In this document: in pieces, positions 36,319 through 44,838 of the stretch
Layout: each line of letters opens with the position of its first letter
Numbering within the stretch: position 1 is the stretch's first letter
Origin: Actinophytocola xinjiangensis
Lineage (GTDB): Bacteria > Actinomycetota > Actinomycetes > Mycobacteriales > Pseudonocardiaceae
Assembly (NCBI RefSeq): GCF_001921215.1
Contig: NZ_MSIF01000006.1
Location: 186,001 to 250,000, forward strand
Direction: 5' to 3'
Length of the DNA stretch: 64,000 bases
The notes under the pieces: generated by a model
The model's input: the letters and a program-made list of their open reading frames with translations, nothing else
Told to the model about the DNA's origin: nothing
The model's database searches: none
Position numbers and translations under genes: made by a program

Positions 36319-37737
36319 TCAGGTCGCCGCGCTGGTGAGCAGGTCGCCCGGCCCGGTCCCGCTGCCCAGTCCTGTCACGGACTTCTCCACCGCGGTGGCC
36401 GCGTCGTCGGTCAGTACCCCGGCCACGTTGTCGCGGAACTTCGTGCGTAGTTCGTCGGTGGTGAGCGGGTGGTCGGGGCCGCCTCGGTTGACGAGTACCT
36501 TCGCCGTCCACTCGCGCCCGTCGGACGTCCGCGCGGTCAGCACGCACGGGAACTGGTACGGGAAGATCGCCGTGCACTCGTCGTCGGCGACCACGTCCGC
36601 GCACGCCATCAGCCGGACGCGGGCCGGGTCGTCGAGCAGCGCCACGTCGTAGTCCGCGTACGAGGCACCCAGTCCGGCACCGCCGAGCAACCCGACGACC
36701 GCCGCGTACGGGCCGCTGAACTGTGCCTCGTACTGGGTTCGCGGCGCTTGTTTGCGTTCGGGAGGTTCGCCGACCGTGCGTACGACGGCGGCCGGTACGC
36801 CGATGGTCAGCGACACGATCCCCGCCGGGTCGACGCCCTGCTCGCGCAGTGCGCGCCCCGCGTCGACGATGGTGTGGGTGAAGTGGTTCGCCGGGTAGGG
36901 CTTGAAGAAGATGCCCGGCACGGCCCACCGCGAACCGAGCCCGTCGGTGATCTCGGCCGGGTCGAACTCGCCGCGCAGGAACGCCTCGAAGAACCCGAAC
37001 CGGCCTTCGAGCACGGTCGGCGGACCGGTGAACCCGTGCCGCACCAGCTGTGCCGCGCTCACGGCGGCGTGCGCGGCCCACCCGCAGTGCAGGCGTTTCA
37101 CCGTGCCGCCGGTGCGGTTGGCCTCCAGCAGCCCGGCGGCCATCGACGCGGACACCCCGATCGCGTGCGCGATGCCGTCGCTGTCCAGGCCGAGCAGCAT
37201 GGCCGCGGCGACCGCGCCGCCGATGGCACCGCAGATCGACGTGGCGTGCTGGCCGTGCTCGAAGAACGTGGAGTTCCCTGCCTCCCGGTCATAGCCCGCC
37301 ATACCGAGACGTACGCACACCTCCAGCCCGGCCGCGACCGCGGCGAGCAACGCGTCCCCGTCGGCGTTCGCGGCCTCGGCGGCGGCGAGCGCGGCGGGGA
37401 TCACCGACGCGCTCGGGTGCAGCACCGACGGCAGGTGCGTGTCGTCGTAGTCCAGCGAGTGCGCGAGCACCCCGTTGGCCAGGGCAGCGAGCGCCGCCGG
37501 CACCAGGTCGGCGTCCCCGATCACGTGTGCCTGCCCGGCACCGCCCTGTTCCCGCACGTACGCGAGCGCGGCGGCGCTCGTGTCGAGTCCCCGTCCGCCG
37601 AGGCACAGGCCGAGCACGTCGAGGATCCGGTCGCGCACGCTCGCGGCCACGTCGTCCGGCAGCGGCTCGCGCCGGGTGGTGTCGGCGAAGCGCGCGAGGT
37701 GGCCGCTCAGCGTCACGTCGGCAGTCAGGTCTGTCAT
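36319..37737 (-). CDS. MmgE/PrpD family protein
   Basis: 472 residues, the usual family length. Characteristic segments: RDRILDVLGLCLGGRGLDTS near the start, LANGVLAHSLDYDDTH (about 88-103, active-site region with DDTH), HPSASVIPAALAAAEA, and GQHATSICGAIGGAVAA. The family covers 2-methylcitrate dehydratase, cis-aconitate decarboxylase and related lyases that remove water or CO2 from carboxylic acids. It is the last gene of the twelve-gene catabolic operon, with ATG overlapping the preceding stop (ATGA). Substrate unknown; not part of a methylcitrate cycle cluster here. Confidence 0.9.
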   Translation of the reverse strand: MTDLTADVTLSGHLARFADTTRREPLPDDVAASVRDRILDVLGLCLGGRGLDTSAAALAYVREQGGAGQAHVIGDADLVPAALAALANGVLAHSLDYDDTHLPSVLHPSASVIPAALAAAEAANADGDALLAAVAAGLEVCVRLGMAGYDREAGNSTFFEHGQHATSICGAIGGAVAAAMLLGLDSDGIAHAIGVSASMAAGLLEANRTGGTVKRLHCGWAAHAAVSAAQLVRHGFTGPPTVLEGRFGFFEAFLRGEFDPAEITDGLGSRWAVPGIFFKPYPANHFTHTIVDAGRALREQGVDPAGIVSLTIGVPAAVVRTVGEPPERKQAPRTQYEAQFSGPYAAVVGLLGGAGLGASYADYDVALLDDPARVRLMACADVVADDECTAIFPYQFPCVLTARTSDGREWTAKVLVNRGGPDHPLTTDELRTKFRDNVAGVLTDDAATAVEKSVTGLGSGTGPGDLLTSAAT

Positions 37738-38528
37738 CGGCCCTTTCCCGTCATCACCGTGGCGAGTGCGTCGCTGAACGCCGCCGGGTCCTGTTCCGCC
37801 ACGAAGTCCGTGGCGTTCGGCAGCACGACGGCTGCCCTGTGTTCGATGGCGGCGACCGCCCGTTCGTGCATGTACCCGATCCGGTCCGCGTCACCCGCGA
37901 GCAGCAGGTCGACCGGACCTGCCTTCGCGGCCGACGCGTGCAGGTCGTGCCGCCAGATCGCCCGGTACGACGCGGCGAAGTCGGGGCCCGCGTGCAGGTA
38001 GTCCCGCACCAGTTCGGTGACCAGGTCCGGCCCGGCCCACGGGTACTCGCCCGTCACCCGGCGCCAGATCCGGTCGAGGTGCCCGCCGTCGGGCGTGCGC
38101 TCGTAGGGCGGCGCGAAGTCCGCCAGCCGCTGCGCCTTCTCCTCCGGCGTGTAGACCGGGACGCCATGCAGGACAACACCGGCGGCCCGGCCGGGATCCC
38201 GCGCCGCGGCGTGCAACGCGAACACCGCGCCCGTGGCCCGCCCGAACAACCACGGCCGGTCCGCGCCGAACGCGTCCGCCACCAGCCACGCCACCTCGGC
38301 GTACCGGTCGACGGTCCACTCGCCGTTCCCGGCCTCGGACTGCCCGTACCCCGGCGTGTCCACGGCGACCGGGACACAGAACGCGGCCAGCCGGTCGAGC
38401 ACGCGGCGGTAGCGCCACGACGACAGCGGGCTCTGGTGGAACATGACCAGCAACGGCAGGTCCGCGCCGACGGAGGCGGTGCGGTAGTGGAGAAGGCCCC
38501 ACGGGGCACGCAGGTAACCCGCGTTCAC
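37734..38528 (-). CDS. Alpha/beta-hydrolase-fold protein with altered nucleophile elbow
   Basis: 264 residues from a GTG that overlaps the stop of the ABC ATPase gene (GTGA). The fold is clear: LLVMFHQSPLSSWRYRRVLDRL (oxyanion HQSP), VDTPGYGQSE, LLAGDADRIGYMHERA and C-terminal end. At the nucleophile elbow the sequence is LFGRATGAVFALHAA, where GxSxG is expected; the Ser position is Ala. It may not be a conventional Ser hydrolase, or may use another residue. The genomic setting suggests a step in degradation of the imported compound. Confidence 0.8.
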   Translation of the reverse strand: MNAGYLRAPWGLLHYRTASVGADLPLLVMFHQSPLSSWRYRRVLDRLAAFCVPVAVDTPGYGQSEAGNGEWTVDRYAEVAWLVADAFGADRPWLFGRATGAVFALHAAARDPGRAAGVVLHGVPVYTPEEKAQRLADFAPPYERTPDGGHLDRIWRRVTGEYPWAGPDLVTELVRDYLHAGPDFAASYRAIWRHDLHASAAKAGPVDLLLAGDADRIGYMHERAVAAIEHRAAVVLPNATDFVAEQDPAAFSDALATVMTGKGR

Positions 38529-39535
38529 TCCGGTTCCCCGACGGCGATGAGGTCGTCGACCCGGTCCACCCGCAGGCACGCCACGTCGTGCCGGTCGGCG
38601 ACCCGCCGCGGGGCGACCGGTCCCGTCGAGCACTCGTCGATCTCGATCGGGCAGCGTCCGCTCAGGACGCACGCGACCGGGGCCGACGACGGGTTCGGGA
38701 TCTCACCGCGCAGCGGCACGTGCTCGCGCTTCTCCCCCACCACCGTGGACAGCGTCGCCGACAGCAACGCCCTGGTGTACGGGTGTTTCGGGTTGCCGAG
38801 CACCTCCGCTGTCGGGCCCTGCTCCACGATCTGTCCGAGATACATCACCGCGACCCGGTCGCTGATCAGCCCGACGGTGGCGAGGTCGTGCGAGATGAAG
38901 ATGTAGGAGTTGCCGTGCTCGCGTTGCAGGTCCCGCAACAGGTCGAGCACGCGCGCCCGCACCGAGACGTCCAGCGACGACGTCGGTTCGTCCAGCACCA
39001 CCAGTTCCGGCTCGGTGATGACGGCTCGCGCGATGCCGATCCGCTGCTGCTGCCCGCCGGACAGGTTGCGCGGGTACCGCTCGGCGTGCTCGGGGCTGAG
39101 CCCGACCCGTTCGAGCATCGCCATCACCTTCGTGCGGCGTTCCGCCTTCGACATCCCCGGCCGGTGGATGATCAGTGGCTCCTCGACGATGTCCCCGACC
39201 CGGATGCGCGGGTTCAGCGACTCGTACGGCTCCTGGAACACCACCTGCATGCGCGAGCGGATGCCCCGCAGCGCCGCCTTCGACAGCGACCCGAGCGCGG
39301 TCCCGTCGAACGTCACGGTGCCCGCCGACGGGGTGATCAGGCCGAGTGCGATCCGGCCCAGCGTCGACTTGCCGGATCCGCTCTCGCCGATCACGGCGAC
39401 CGTCTCGCCCGCGCCGACCGACAGCGAGACGCCGTTGACCGCGTGGACCTCCTTGCCACCACGGCGGAAGACCTGCCGGATGTCGGTCAGCTCCATGAGA
39501 CTCGGCACCGATGGTTCGCTCGCACGCTCGCTCAC
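38525..39535 (-). CDS. Oligopeptide-type ABC transporter ATP-binding protein (DppF/OppF)
   Basis: 336 residues from GTG 39535 (overlapping the upstream stop as GTGA). It has Walker A GESGSGKST, signature LSGGQQQR, Walker B LVVLDEPTSSLD, the H-loop ISHD, and the C-terminal oligopeptide-transporter extension with KHPYTRALLSA and spaced cysteines (VACVLSGRCP... HDVACL). One of two ATPases that energise the importer encoded alongside. Confidence 0.92.
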   Translation of the reverse strand: MSERASEPSVPSLMELTDIRQVFRRGGKEVHAVNGVSLSVGAGETVAVIGESGSGKSTLGRIALGLITPSAGTVTFDGTALGSLSKAALRGIRSRMQVVFQEPYESLNPRIRVGDIVEEPLIIHRPGMSKAERRTKVMAMLERVGLSPEHAERYPRNLSGGQQQRIGIARAVITEPELVVLDEPTSSLDVSVRARVLDLLRDLQREHGNSYIFISHDLATVGLISDRVAVMYLGQIVEQGPTAEVLGNPKHPYTRALLSATLSTVVGEKREHVPLRGEIPNPSSAPVACVLSGRCPIEIDECSTGPVAPRRVADRHDVACLRVDRVDDLIAVGEPE

Positions 39536-40344
39536 GCGCCCGTCACCTCCTTCGCGGCCCGCGACCACGGCGCGGGCGGCACCGCGGCCAGCAACTGCTT
39601 GGTGTACGGGTGTCGCGGGTCGCCGAACACGTCGGCGACCGCACCGGTCTCCACCACGCTCCCCGACTTCATCACGACGACCCGCTGGCAGTACTGCGCG
39701 ACCACCCCGAGGTCGTGGGTGACGAGCAGCAGCGACCGGTTGCCGGCCGAGATCTGCCCGTCGATCAGGTCGAGGATCTGGCGCTGCACGGTGACGTCCA
39801 GCGCCGTGGTCGGCTCGTCGGCGATCACCAGCGGCGGGTCGTGCAGCATCGCGAGCGCGATCACCACCCGCTGCGCCATGCCGCCGGACAGCTCGTGGGC
39901 GTACCCGCGCAGCACCCGCTCCGGCCCGCGTACCTGCACGGACTCGAGGCGCTCCAACGCGACCGCGCGCACGTCGGCCTTGCTCATCGTGCGGTGCGCG
40001 CGGATGACGTTCGCGAACTGCTTCTCGATGGACAGGATCGGGTTGAGCGAGCCGAACGGGTTCTGCGCGACGAACCCGATCCGCCTGCCGCGGATGCTCC
40101 GCAGCTGTGACCGGTTCGCCCTGATCAGGTCAACGCCGTCGAACTCGGCGCTGCCCCCGATGACCTTGCCGGTCGCGGGCAGCAGGCCGAGGATGGACCT
40201 GATGGTCACGGACTTGCCGGAGCCGGTCTCGCCGACCAGCCCGACGGCGACGCCCTGCGGCACGTCGAACGAGATGTCCTCGATGGCCCGCACCCCGCTC
40301 ACGCGGGTGCGGAACTCGGTGGTGAGTCCCGAGACGGTCAGCAT
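39532..40344 (-). CDS. Oligopeptide-type ABC transporter ATP-binding protein (DppD/OppD)
   Basis: 270 residues from ATG 40344. Walker A GETGSGKS, signature LSGGMAQR, Walker B LVIADEPTTALD and H-loop VTHD are present, with the family tag HPYTKQLLAAVP near the end. The open frame extends upstream to 40521, but that part is shadow sequence inside the permease gene. The Cys-containing C-terminal extension of many DppD proteins is absent, so the protein is on the short side. Confidence 0.92.
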   Translation of the reverse strand: MLTVSGLTTEFRTRVSGVRAIEDISFDVPQGVAVGLVGETGSGKSVTIRSILGLLPATGKVIGGSAEFDGVDLIRANRSQLRSIRGRRIGFVAQNPFGSLNPILSIEKQFANVIRAHRTMSKADVRAVALERLESVQVRGPERVLRGYAHELSGGMAQRVVIALAMLHDPPLVIADEPTTALDVTVQRQILDLIDGQISAGNRSLLLVTHDLGVVAQYCQRVVVMKSGSVVETGAVADVFGDPRHPYTKQLLAAVPPAPWSRAAKEVTGA

Positions 40345-40345
40345 G

Positions 40346-41185
40346 TCAGCTCCCCTCCACGCGTCGCTGGATGCCGTTCGCGAGGATGTTGAGGCTCGCG
40401 ATGGCGATGAAGATCGCCACGCCGGGCCAGATCGCGACCCACCACTGCCCGGTCGAGATGCCCTGCGCACCGACCTGCACCATCGACCCCCACGTCGGGT
40501 CGGGCGGCGAGACGCCGACACCGAGGAAGTTCAGCGCCGCGATCACGATCACCGCGTTGGCCGCGGTGAGCGAGCACTGCACGAGGCACACGTCGACCAC
40601 GTTGGGCATCACGTGCCGGAACACGATCCGGCGTGGCCGTGCGCCGGTGGCGATCGCGGCCTCGATGAACCGGCCGTCCCGGATGGACAGTGCCTCGCCG
40701 CGGATCAGGCGGATGAACCTCGGTCCGTTGATGATCACGATGGCGTAGACGATGTTCTGGATGTTGTTGCCGGTCAGCGACACGATGGTCACCGAAAGGA
40801 CGATCAGCGGGAACGACTGGAACGCGTCGAGCGCACGCATCAGCCGCTCGCTCCACGGGCTCTTCGTCGACAGCGGCAGCCCGATGAGCAGGCCGAGGAT
40901 CAGCGACGCGAGGGTGCCGATCAACGCGAGCGGCAGGTCGCGCTGTCCGGCCGCGATCACCCGGGAGAACACGTCGAACCCGTTGGCGTCGGTGCCGAAG
41001 ATGTGCGTGCCGGACGGCTCCTGCAGCACGCTGGCCGGGTCCGGGGTGGTCGGCCCGTACGGCAGCGGCGCGAAGAACGCGGCCAGCAGCATCAGCGCCA
41101 GCATCCCGCCGCCGACGGCGATCCCCGGGTTGGCCCGCACGAACAGCCGCAGCGACGCCCGGCGGGTGGTCAGGGTCTCACTCAT
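40346..41185 (-). CDS. Oligopeptide-type ABC transporter permease (DppC/OppC)
   Basis: 279 residues. The N-terminal helix after RLFVRANPGIAVGGGMLAL, the periplasmic segment with HIFGTDANGFDVFSRV that is diagnostic for DppC, and the EAA loop (EAAIATGARPRRIVFRHVMPN) are all present. About six membrane helices. Its ATG lies within the end of the partner permease gene (8-base overlap). Part of the five-component importer. Confidence 0.93.
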   Translation of the reverse strand: MSETLTTRRASLRLFVRANPGIAVGGGMLALMLLAAFFAPLPYGPTTPDPASVLQEPSGTHIFGTDANGFDVFSRVIAAGQRDLPLALIGTLASLILGLLIGLPLSTKSPWSERLMRALDAFQSFPLIVLSVTIVSLTGNNIQNIVYAIVIINGPRFIRLIRGEALSIRDGRFIEAAIATGARPRRIVFRHVMPNVVDVCLVQCSLTAANAVIVIAALNFLGVGVSPPDPTWGSMVQVGAQGISTGQWWVAIWPGVAIFIAIASLNILANGIQRRVEGS

Positions 41186-42233
41186 AGCTCACCCTCGGGT
41201 CCAGGGCCAGGACCACCAGGTCCAGCAGCAGGAACAGGGTCAGGGTCATCAGGCCCGCGGTGATCACGAAGCCCTGGATGACCGGCACATCCACCTTCAG
41301 CACGCCTTCAAGGGCCCACTGGCCCATGCCGCGCCAGTTGAACACCCGCTCCACAATGGATGCGCCGCCGAGCAGCGAACCGAACAGGATCGCGATGTAG
41401 GTGATGACCGTGGTGCGCGAGGCGAGGAACGCGTACCGCACGACGGTGCGTTCACGCAGCCCGCACGCCCGCGCGAACTCGACCTGCGGGGTGGTCAGCG
41501 CGGTGCCCATGCTGCCGCGCGCGGTCTTCGCGAAGTACGCGGAGTAGACGAGCCCGAGCGCGAGCACGGGCAGGGCGGCGTGGCCCAGCGCGGCACCGAA
41601 CGTGGAGAAGTCGCCGCGGAACAGGCTGCCGAAGATGAGGAACGGCGGGTGGTCGGTGCCCGCGTCGATCGGTAGCCGCCCGATCGGGGCGGGCGCCCAG
41701 CCGAGCAGGAAGAAGAACACGTAGATGCCGACGAGCGCGAGGAAGAAGTCCGGCACCGACTGCAACGCCGAGGTGACGCCGCCGAGCAGGCGGTCCGGCC
41801 AGCGGCGTGCGAAGTAGGCGCCGGTGACGCCGATCAGCAGGCCGAGCCCGACCGCGATGAGCAGCGACAGCAGGATCAACTCGATGGTGTTGGGCAGGAA
41901 CTTGCCGATGTCGGACAGCACCGGTTCGTTGGTGAAGAAGGAGGTGCCGAGGTCGCCCTGCAGGAGGTGGCTCCAGTAGGTCAGGTAGCGGTCCCACAGC
42001 GGCTGGTCGAGCCCGAGCTGGGCGTTGACGCGGGCGACCTGTTCCGGGGTGGCGAAGTCGCCGAGGATGGTGACCGCCGGGTTGCCGGGGATGAAGAACA
42101 CCAGCACGAACGAGACGCTGCCCAGCACGAACAGCGAGATCGGCACGATCGCGACCCGGACGAGCGCGTACCGCAGCGCGGGGTGCCGCTTCGCCCACGA
42201 CCGCCGTGCCTCGGGGGCCACCAGTGTCGTCAC
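41178..42233 (-). CDS. Oligopeptide-type ABC transporter permease (DppB/OppB)
   Basis: 351 residues from a GTG at 42233 overlapping the SDR stop (GTGA). The N-terminal helix PISLFVLGSVSFVLVFFIPG, the conserved LGLDQPLWDRYLTYWSHLLQ, GDLGTSFFTNEPV and the EFARACGLRERTVVRYAFL EAA-type loop identify DppB. It ends ALDPRVSYE, typical of this family. Upstream extension of the frame is shadow sequence in the SDR gene. Confidence 0.93.
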   Translation of the reverse strand: MTTLVAPEARRSWAKRHPALRYALVRVAIVPISLFVLGSVSFVLVFFIPGNPAVTILGDFATPEQVARVNAQLGLDQPLWDRYLTYWSHLLQGDLGTSFFTNEPVLSDIGKFLPNTIELILLSLLIAVGLGLLIGVTGAYFARRWPDRLLGGVTSALQSVPDFFLALVGIYVFFFLLGWAPAPIGRLPIDAGTDHPPFLIFGSLFRGDFSTFGAALGHAALPVLALGLVYSAYFAKTARGSMGTALTTPQVEFARACGLRERTVVRYAFLASRTTVITYIAILFGSLLGGASIVERVFNWRGMGQWALEGVLKVDVPVIQGFVITAGLMTLTLFLLLDLVVLALDPRVSYE

Positions 42234-42952
42234 AGCACACTCACCCCACCGTCGACCGCGACGGTCTGGCCGGTGACCATCGCCGACCCGGCCGACGCGA
42301 GCCACCGCACCGCGTCGGCGACCTCCTGCGCGTCGGCGATCCGGCCGAGCGGGATGGTGGAGAGCTTCGCGGTCATGTACTCCGCGTTGTCGAGCACGTC
42401 CTCGGTCATCGGCGAGGGCACGATGGTCGGCGCGACCGCGTTGACCCGGATGCCCGCGCCCGCCCACTCCAGCGCGAGGGTCTTCGTGAGGTGGATGATC
42501 GCGGCCTTGGTGATGCCGTACATGGCCGAGCCCGCGATCGCGACGATGCCGCCGGTCGACGCGAGGTTCACGATCGCGCCGCCGTGTGCCGCCAGCGGTG
42601 CGTACGCGGCCTGGCACATCCGGAACGTGCCGCTCAGGTTGACCTCGGCGACCGCGTGCCAGATCTCCTCCGGCATCTCCTCGGTCCTGCCGCGCGCGTT
42701 GATGCCCGCGTTGTTGACCAGGAGATCGAGGCCGCCGAACCGGTCCACGGTGGCCGCGACCGCGGCACGGCACGACGTCCGGTCGCGCAGGTCCAGCTCG
42801 ACCGCGTGCGCGGCGCCGGGGGCCGGGGCGCCGCTCAGGTCGGCCGCGACGACCGTGTAGCCGTGTGTGGCGAGGTCGGCGCAGATGACGCGGCCGATGC
42901 CGCCGGTCGCGCCGGTCACGAGCGCGACCGGCGGCCCGTCACGTTCAGCCAT
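42230..42952 (-). CDS. SDR family oxidoreductase
   Basis: 240 residues, a classical short-chain dehydrogenase: NAD(P)-binding TGATGGIGR (about 14-22), NNAGI (about 85), catalytic Ser in LASTGG and YGITKAA (Tyr-x3-Lys, about 145). The RVNAVAPT segment and C-terminal GQTVAVDGGVSVL are standard. Sits between the racemase-fold gene (8-base overlap) and the transporter genes. Likely oxidises or reduces an alcohol/ketone intermediate of the catabolic route. Confidence 0.93.
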   Translation of the reverse strand: MAERDGPPVALVTGATGGIGRVICADLATHGYTVVAADLSGAPAPGAAHAVELDLRDRTSCRAAVAATVDRFGGLDLLVNNAGINARGRTEEMPEEIWHAVAEVNLSGTFRMCQAAYAPLAAHGGAIVNLASTGGIVAIAGSAMYGITKAAIIHLTKTLALEWAGAGIRVNAVAPTIVPSPMTEDVLDNAEYMTAKLSTIPLGRIADAQEVADAVRWLASAGSAMVTGQTVAVDGGVSVL

Positions 42953-43727
42953 GGTGTGCTCCTTGTGTGGTGGTGGTCCACTCCGCGCGTGCGGAAGCCG
43001 GCAGCGGCCGGGACATCAGCGCCACGTCCGGGCTCAGTCGGTCGTCGATCCCGGCCAGCCGCAGCAGCGCCCACAGGGTCGCCAGGTTGCTGCTGATGGC
43101 GGGCGTGCCGGTCTCCGCCTCGATCGCGGCGAGCGAGTCGAGGGTGCGCCAGTTCGTGCAACTGACCACGACGGCGTCGGCGGCGGTGTCCAGGTCGGTG
43201 GCGGCGCGGTAGGACGCCGCCGGTTCGAGGCGCCCCTTGTCCAGGTTGGACAGGATGTGCAGGTCGTTGCGGGCCGCCACCCGGAAACCCGCCTCGGTCA
43301 GGTACGCGGCCGCGCCGTCCGCGACCGGCGTGACGTACGGCGTGACCACCGCGAGCGCGGACGCCGACAGCGCGTGGAGGGCCGCCACCAGCGCGCTGCT
43401 GGTGGTCACGATCGGGACGCCGTGCCGCCGGGTCAGCTCCGCGCACATGACCTGGTCGGAGTCCCGGCCCGCGAGGAAGCTGCCCGACGTGCACGCGTAG
43501 GCGATGGCGTCGACGCCGGCGCTGGCCAGTTCGGTCACCGCGCGGTCCATGCCGTCGTGCATGGCGAGCAGGCTCGCCGCCTTCTCCGCCTCCGTGGCGA
43601 CCTCCGCGACGAGCACCCGCGTCGCGAAGACCGCCACATCCCTCGGCAGGTAGGCGGCGAACTCCGGCTCGACGGTCGTGTTCGTCGACGGGACGATCAC
43701 GCCGAGCCGCGCCCTCCTGCCGTACAT
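42945..43727 (-). CDS. Asp/Glu racemase-superfamily enzyme (maleate isomerase/arylmalonate decarboxylase-like)
   Basis: 260 residues from ATG 43727. RLGVIVPSTNTTVEPEF is the typical N-terminus of maleate cis-trans isomerases and arylmalonate decarboxylases. Two cysteines occupy the catalytic positions of this two-lobed fold: C in AYACTSGSFLAG (about 88) and C in VVSCTNWRT (about 200). With both present a racemase or cis-trans isomerase activity is more likely than decarboxylation. ATG overlaps the stop of the DUF2848 gene (ATGA). Substrate unknown. Confidence 0.85.
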   Translation of the reverse strand: MYGRRARLGVIVPSTNTTVEPEFAAYLPRDVAVFATRVLVAEVATEAEKAASLLAMHDGMDRAVTELASAGVDAIAYACTSGSFLAGRDSDQVMCAELTRRHGVPIVTTSSALVAALHALSASALAVVTPYVTPVADGAAAYLTEAGFRVAARNDLHILSNLDKGRLEPAASYRAATDLDTAADAVVVSCTNWRTLDSLAAIEAETGTPAISSNLATLWALLRLAGIDDRLSPDVALMSRPLPASARAEWTTTTQGAHHG

Positions 43728-44455
43728 CAGCCCACCTCCGGCCGCAGCGGCACCCGGTAGCCCGGCTCGATCTCGTCGAGCAGGTTCACCACGTCGTAGG
43801 CGACGTCGATGCGGTCGCCCGCGTCCGGGTCCCGCAGCGTCGCCGTCCACCGGTCACCGAAGCGGATCTTCTTGGCGATGCTGGTGTACGTGCCGCAGTA
43901 GACGAGGTAGGAGTCCGGCAGCGACGTGACCCGCTCGGCGAGGATCGCCAGGATCTTCGGTGGAGCGAGGAAGACCGACGCGAGCGAGCTCTGGTACAGC
44001 TCACCGTCCACCGTGGACTCCAGCAGCAGGGTCCCCCACCGAGCCTCGATGTCGGCCCACCGCCACACCCGCGTACCGAGCGCGCTCGGACTGTACTGCT
44101 TGGACCAGATGATGCTCGTCCGCTCCAGCTCCCGGTCCGTGTGGTCGGACCCGACGCCGACGAACAGCTCGCCGTCCTGCACGACGAGCACGATCTCGGC
44201 CTCACCCGACGTGGTCGCGCTGTGCACGCCGATCGCGACGTCGGTGGTGATCGAGCTGACGGCCATCGGGTAGATCCGCGGCGCCGGGATGTCGAACGCG
44301 ATCCGCACGCCGACGTCCGCGACCTCCTCCTGGTGGGCCACCGCCGACGACGCGTCGACGGTGGCCGAGCCCAGGTTGTACACGCGCGCCGGTGTCACCG
44401 CGAGCTGGGTGTCCACTCCGGACTGTTCGGCAACGAGCAGGGAGAAGGTGGTCAC
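43727..44455 (-). CDS. DUF2848 family protein
   Basis: 242 residues from a GTG overlapping the CMD stop (GTGA). The blocks YNLGSATVDASSAVAHQEEV, PAPRIYPMAVSSIT, VGVGSDHTDRELE, SIIWSKQYSPSALG and VYCGTYTSIAKKIRFGD match DUF2848, a family that resembles fumarylacetoacetate hydrolase-like enzymes. It occurs in catabolic clusters and has no settled biochemical role. HxE (V-G-V-G-SDHTDRELE) may bind metal. Cytoplasmic. Confidence 0.85.
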   Translation of the reverse strand: MTTFSLLVAEQSGVDTQLAVTPARVYNLGSATVDASSAVAHQEEVADVGVRIAFDIPAPRIYPMAVSSITTDVAIGVHSATTSGEAEIVLVVQDGELFVGVGSDHTDRELERTSIIWSKQYSPSALGTRVWRWADIEARWGTLLLESTVDGELYQSSLASVFLAPPKILAILAERVTSLPDSYLVYCGTYTSIAKKIRFGDRWTATLRDPDAGDRIDVAYDVVNLLDEIEPGYRVPLRPEVG

Positions 44456-44835
44456 GACTCGTCGAACACCTTCTTGAGCGCGTGCGTGGCCTCCTCGATC
44501 GTGGGCATGCCACCCGGCAGCCCCGACATGAGGACCGCTTCGAGGACCTCGCGGCGGCTCGCACCGTGCTGCATGGCGCGCTTGGCCGACCAGATGATCC
44601 CGTCCGGGTCGCCCTTCACCGCGGTGGTGACGCCCACGAGCACGAGGTAGTGCGTCTTGTGGTCGAGCGCCTTGGGCTCCTCGGGAAACAGGATCTCCGC
44701 GGTCAGCTGGTCGTAGCGCCGCAGGATCTGCGGGTCGACCTCGGCCATCAGCTCGTGCACCGGCAGGAGCCTGCCGCCGCGCCGGGCCTTGGCCTGCTCG
44801 ATGATCTCCTCGGCTGTGAGCTCCGTGCTGGTCAC
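44452..44835 (-). CDS. Carboxymuconolactone decarboxylase (CMD/AhpD-like) family protein
   Basis: 127 residues, the size of a single CMD domain. LDHKTHYLVLVGVTTAVKGD, IIWSAKRAMQHGASRREVLE and a Pro-rich SGLPGGMPTI end are characteristic. The CxxC pair of AhpD-like peroxidases is absent, so a lactone decarboxylase-like or still unknown role is more likely. Starts with GTG three bases after the oxidoreductase stop. Confidence 0.88.
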   Translation of the reverse strand: MTSTELTAEEIIEQAKARRGGRLLPVHELMAEVDPQILRRYDQLTAEILFPEEPKALDHKTHYLVLVGVTTAVKGDPDGIIWSAKRAMQHGASRREVLEAVLMSGLPGGMPTIEEATHALKKVFDES

Positions 44836-44838
44836 TTC

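Noticed and set aside
38588-41263. Plus-strand open frame of 891 codons opposite the ABC transporter genes
   Set aside because: Antisense shadow across three clearly identified transporter genes.
42967-43500. Plus-strand open frames opposite the racemase-fold gene
   Set aside because: Shadows of the minus-strand gene, which has both catalytic cysteines and conserved start.
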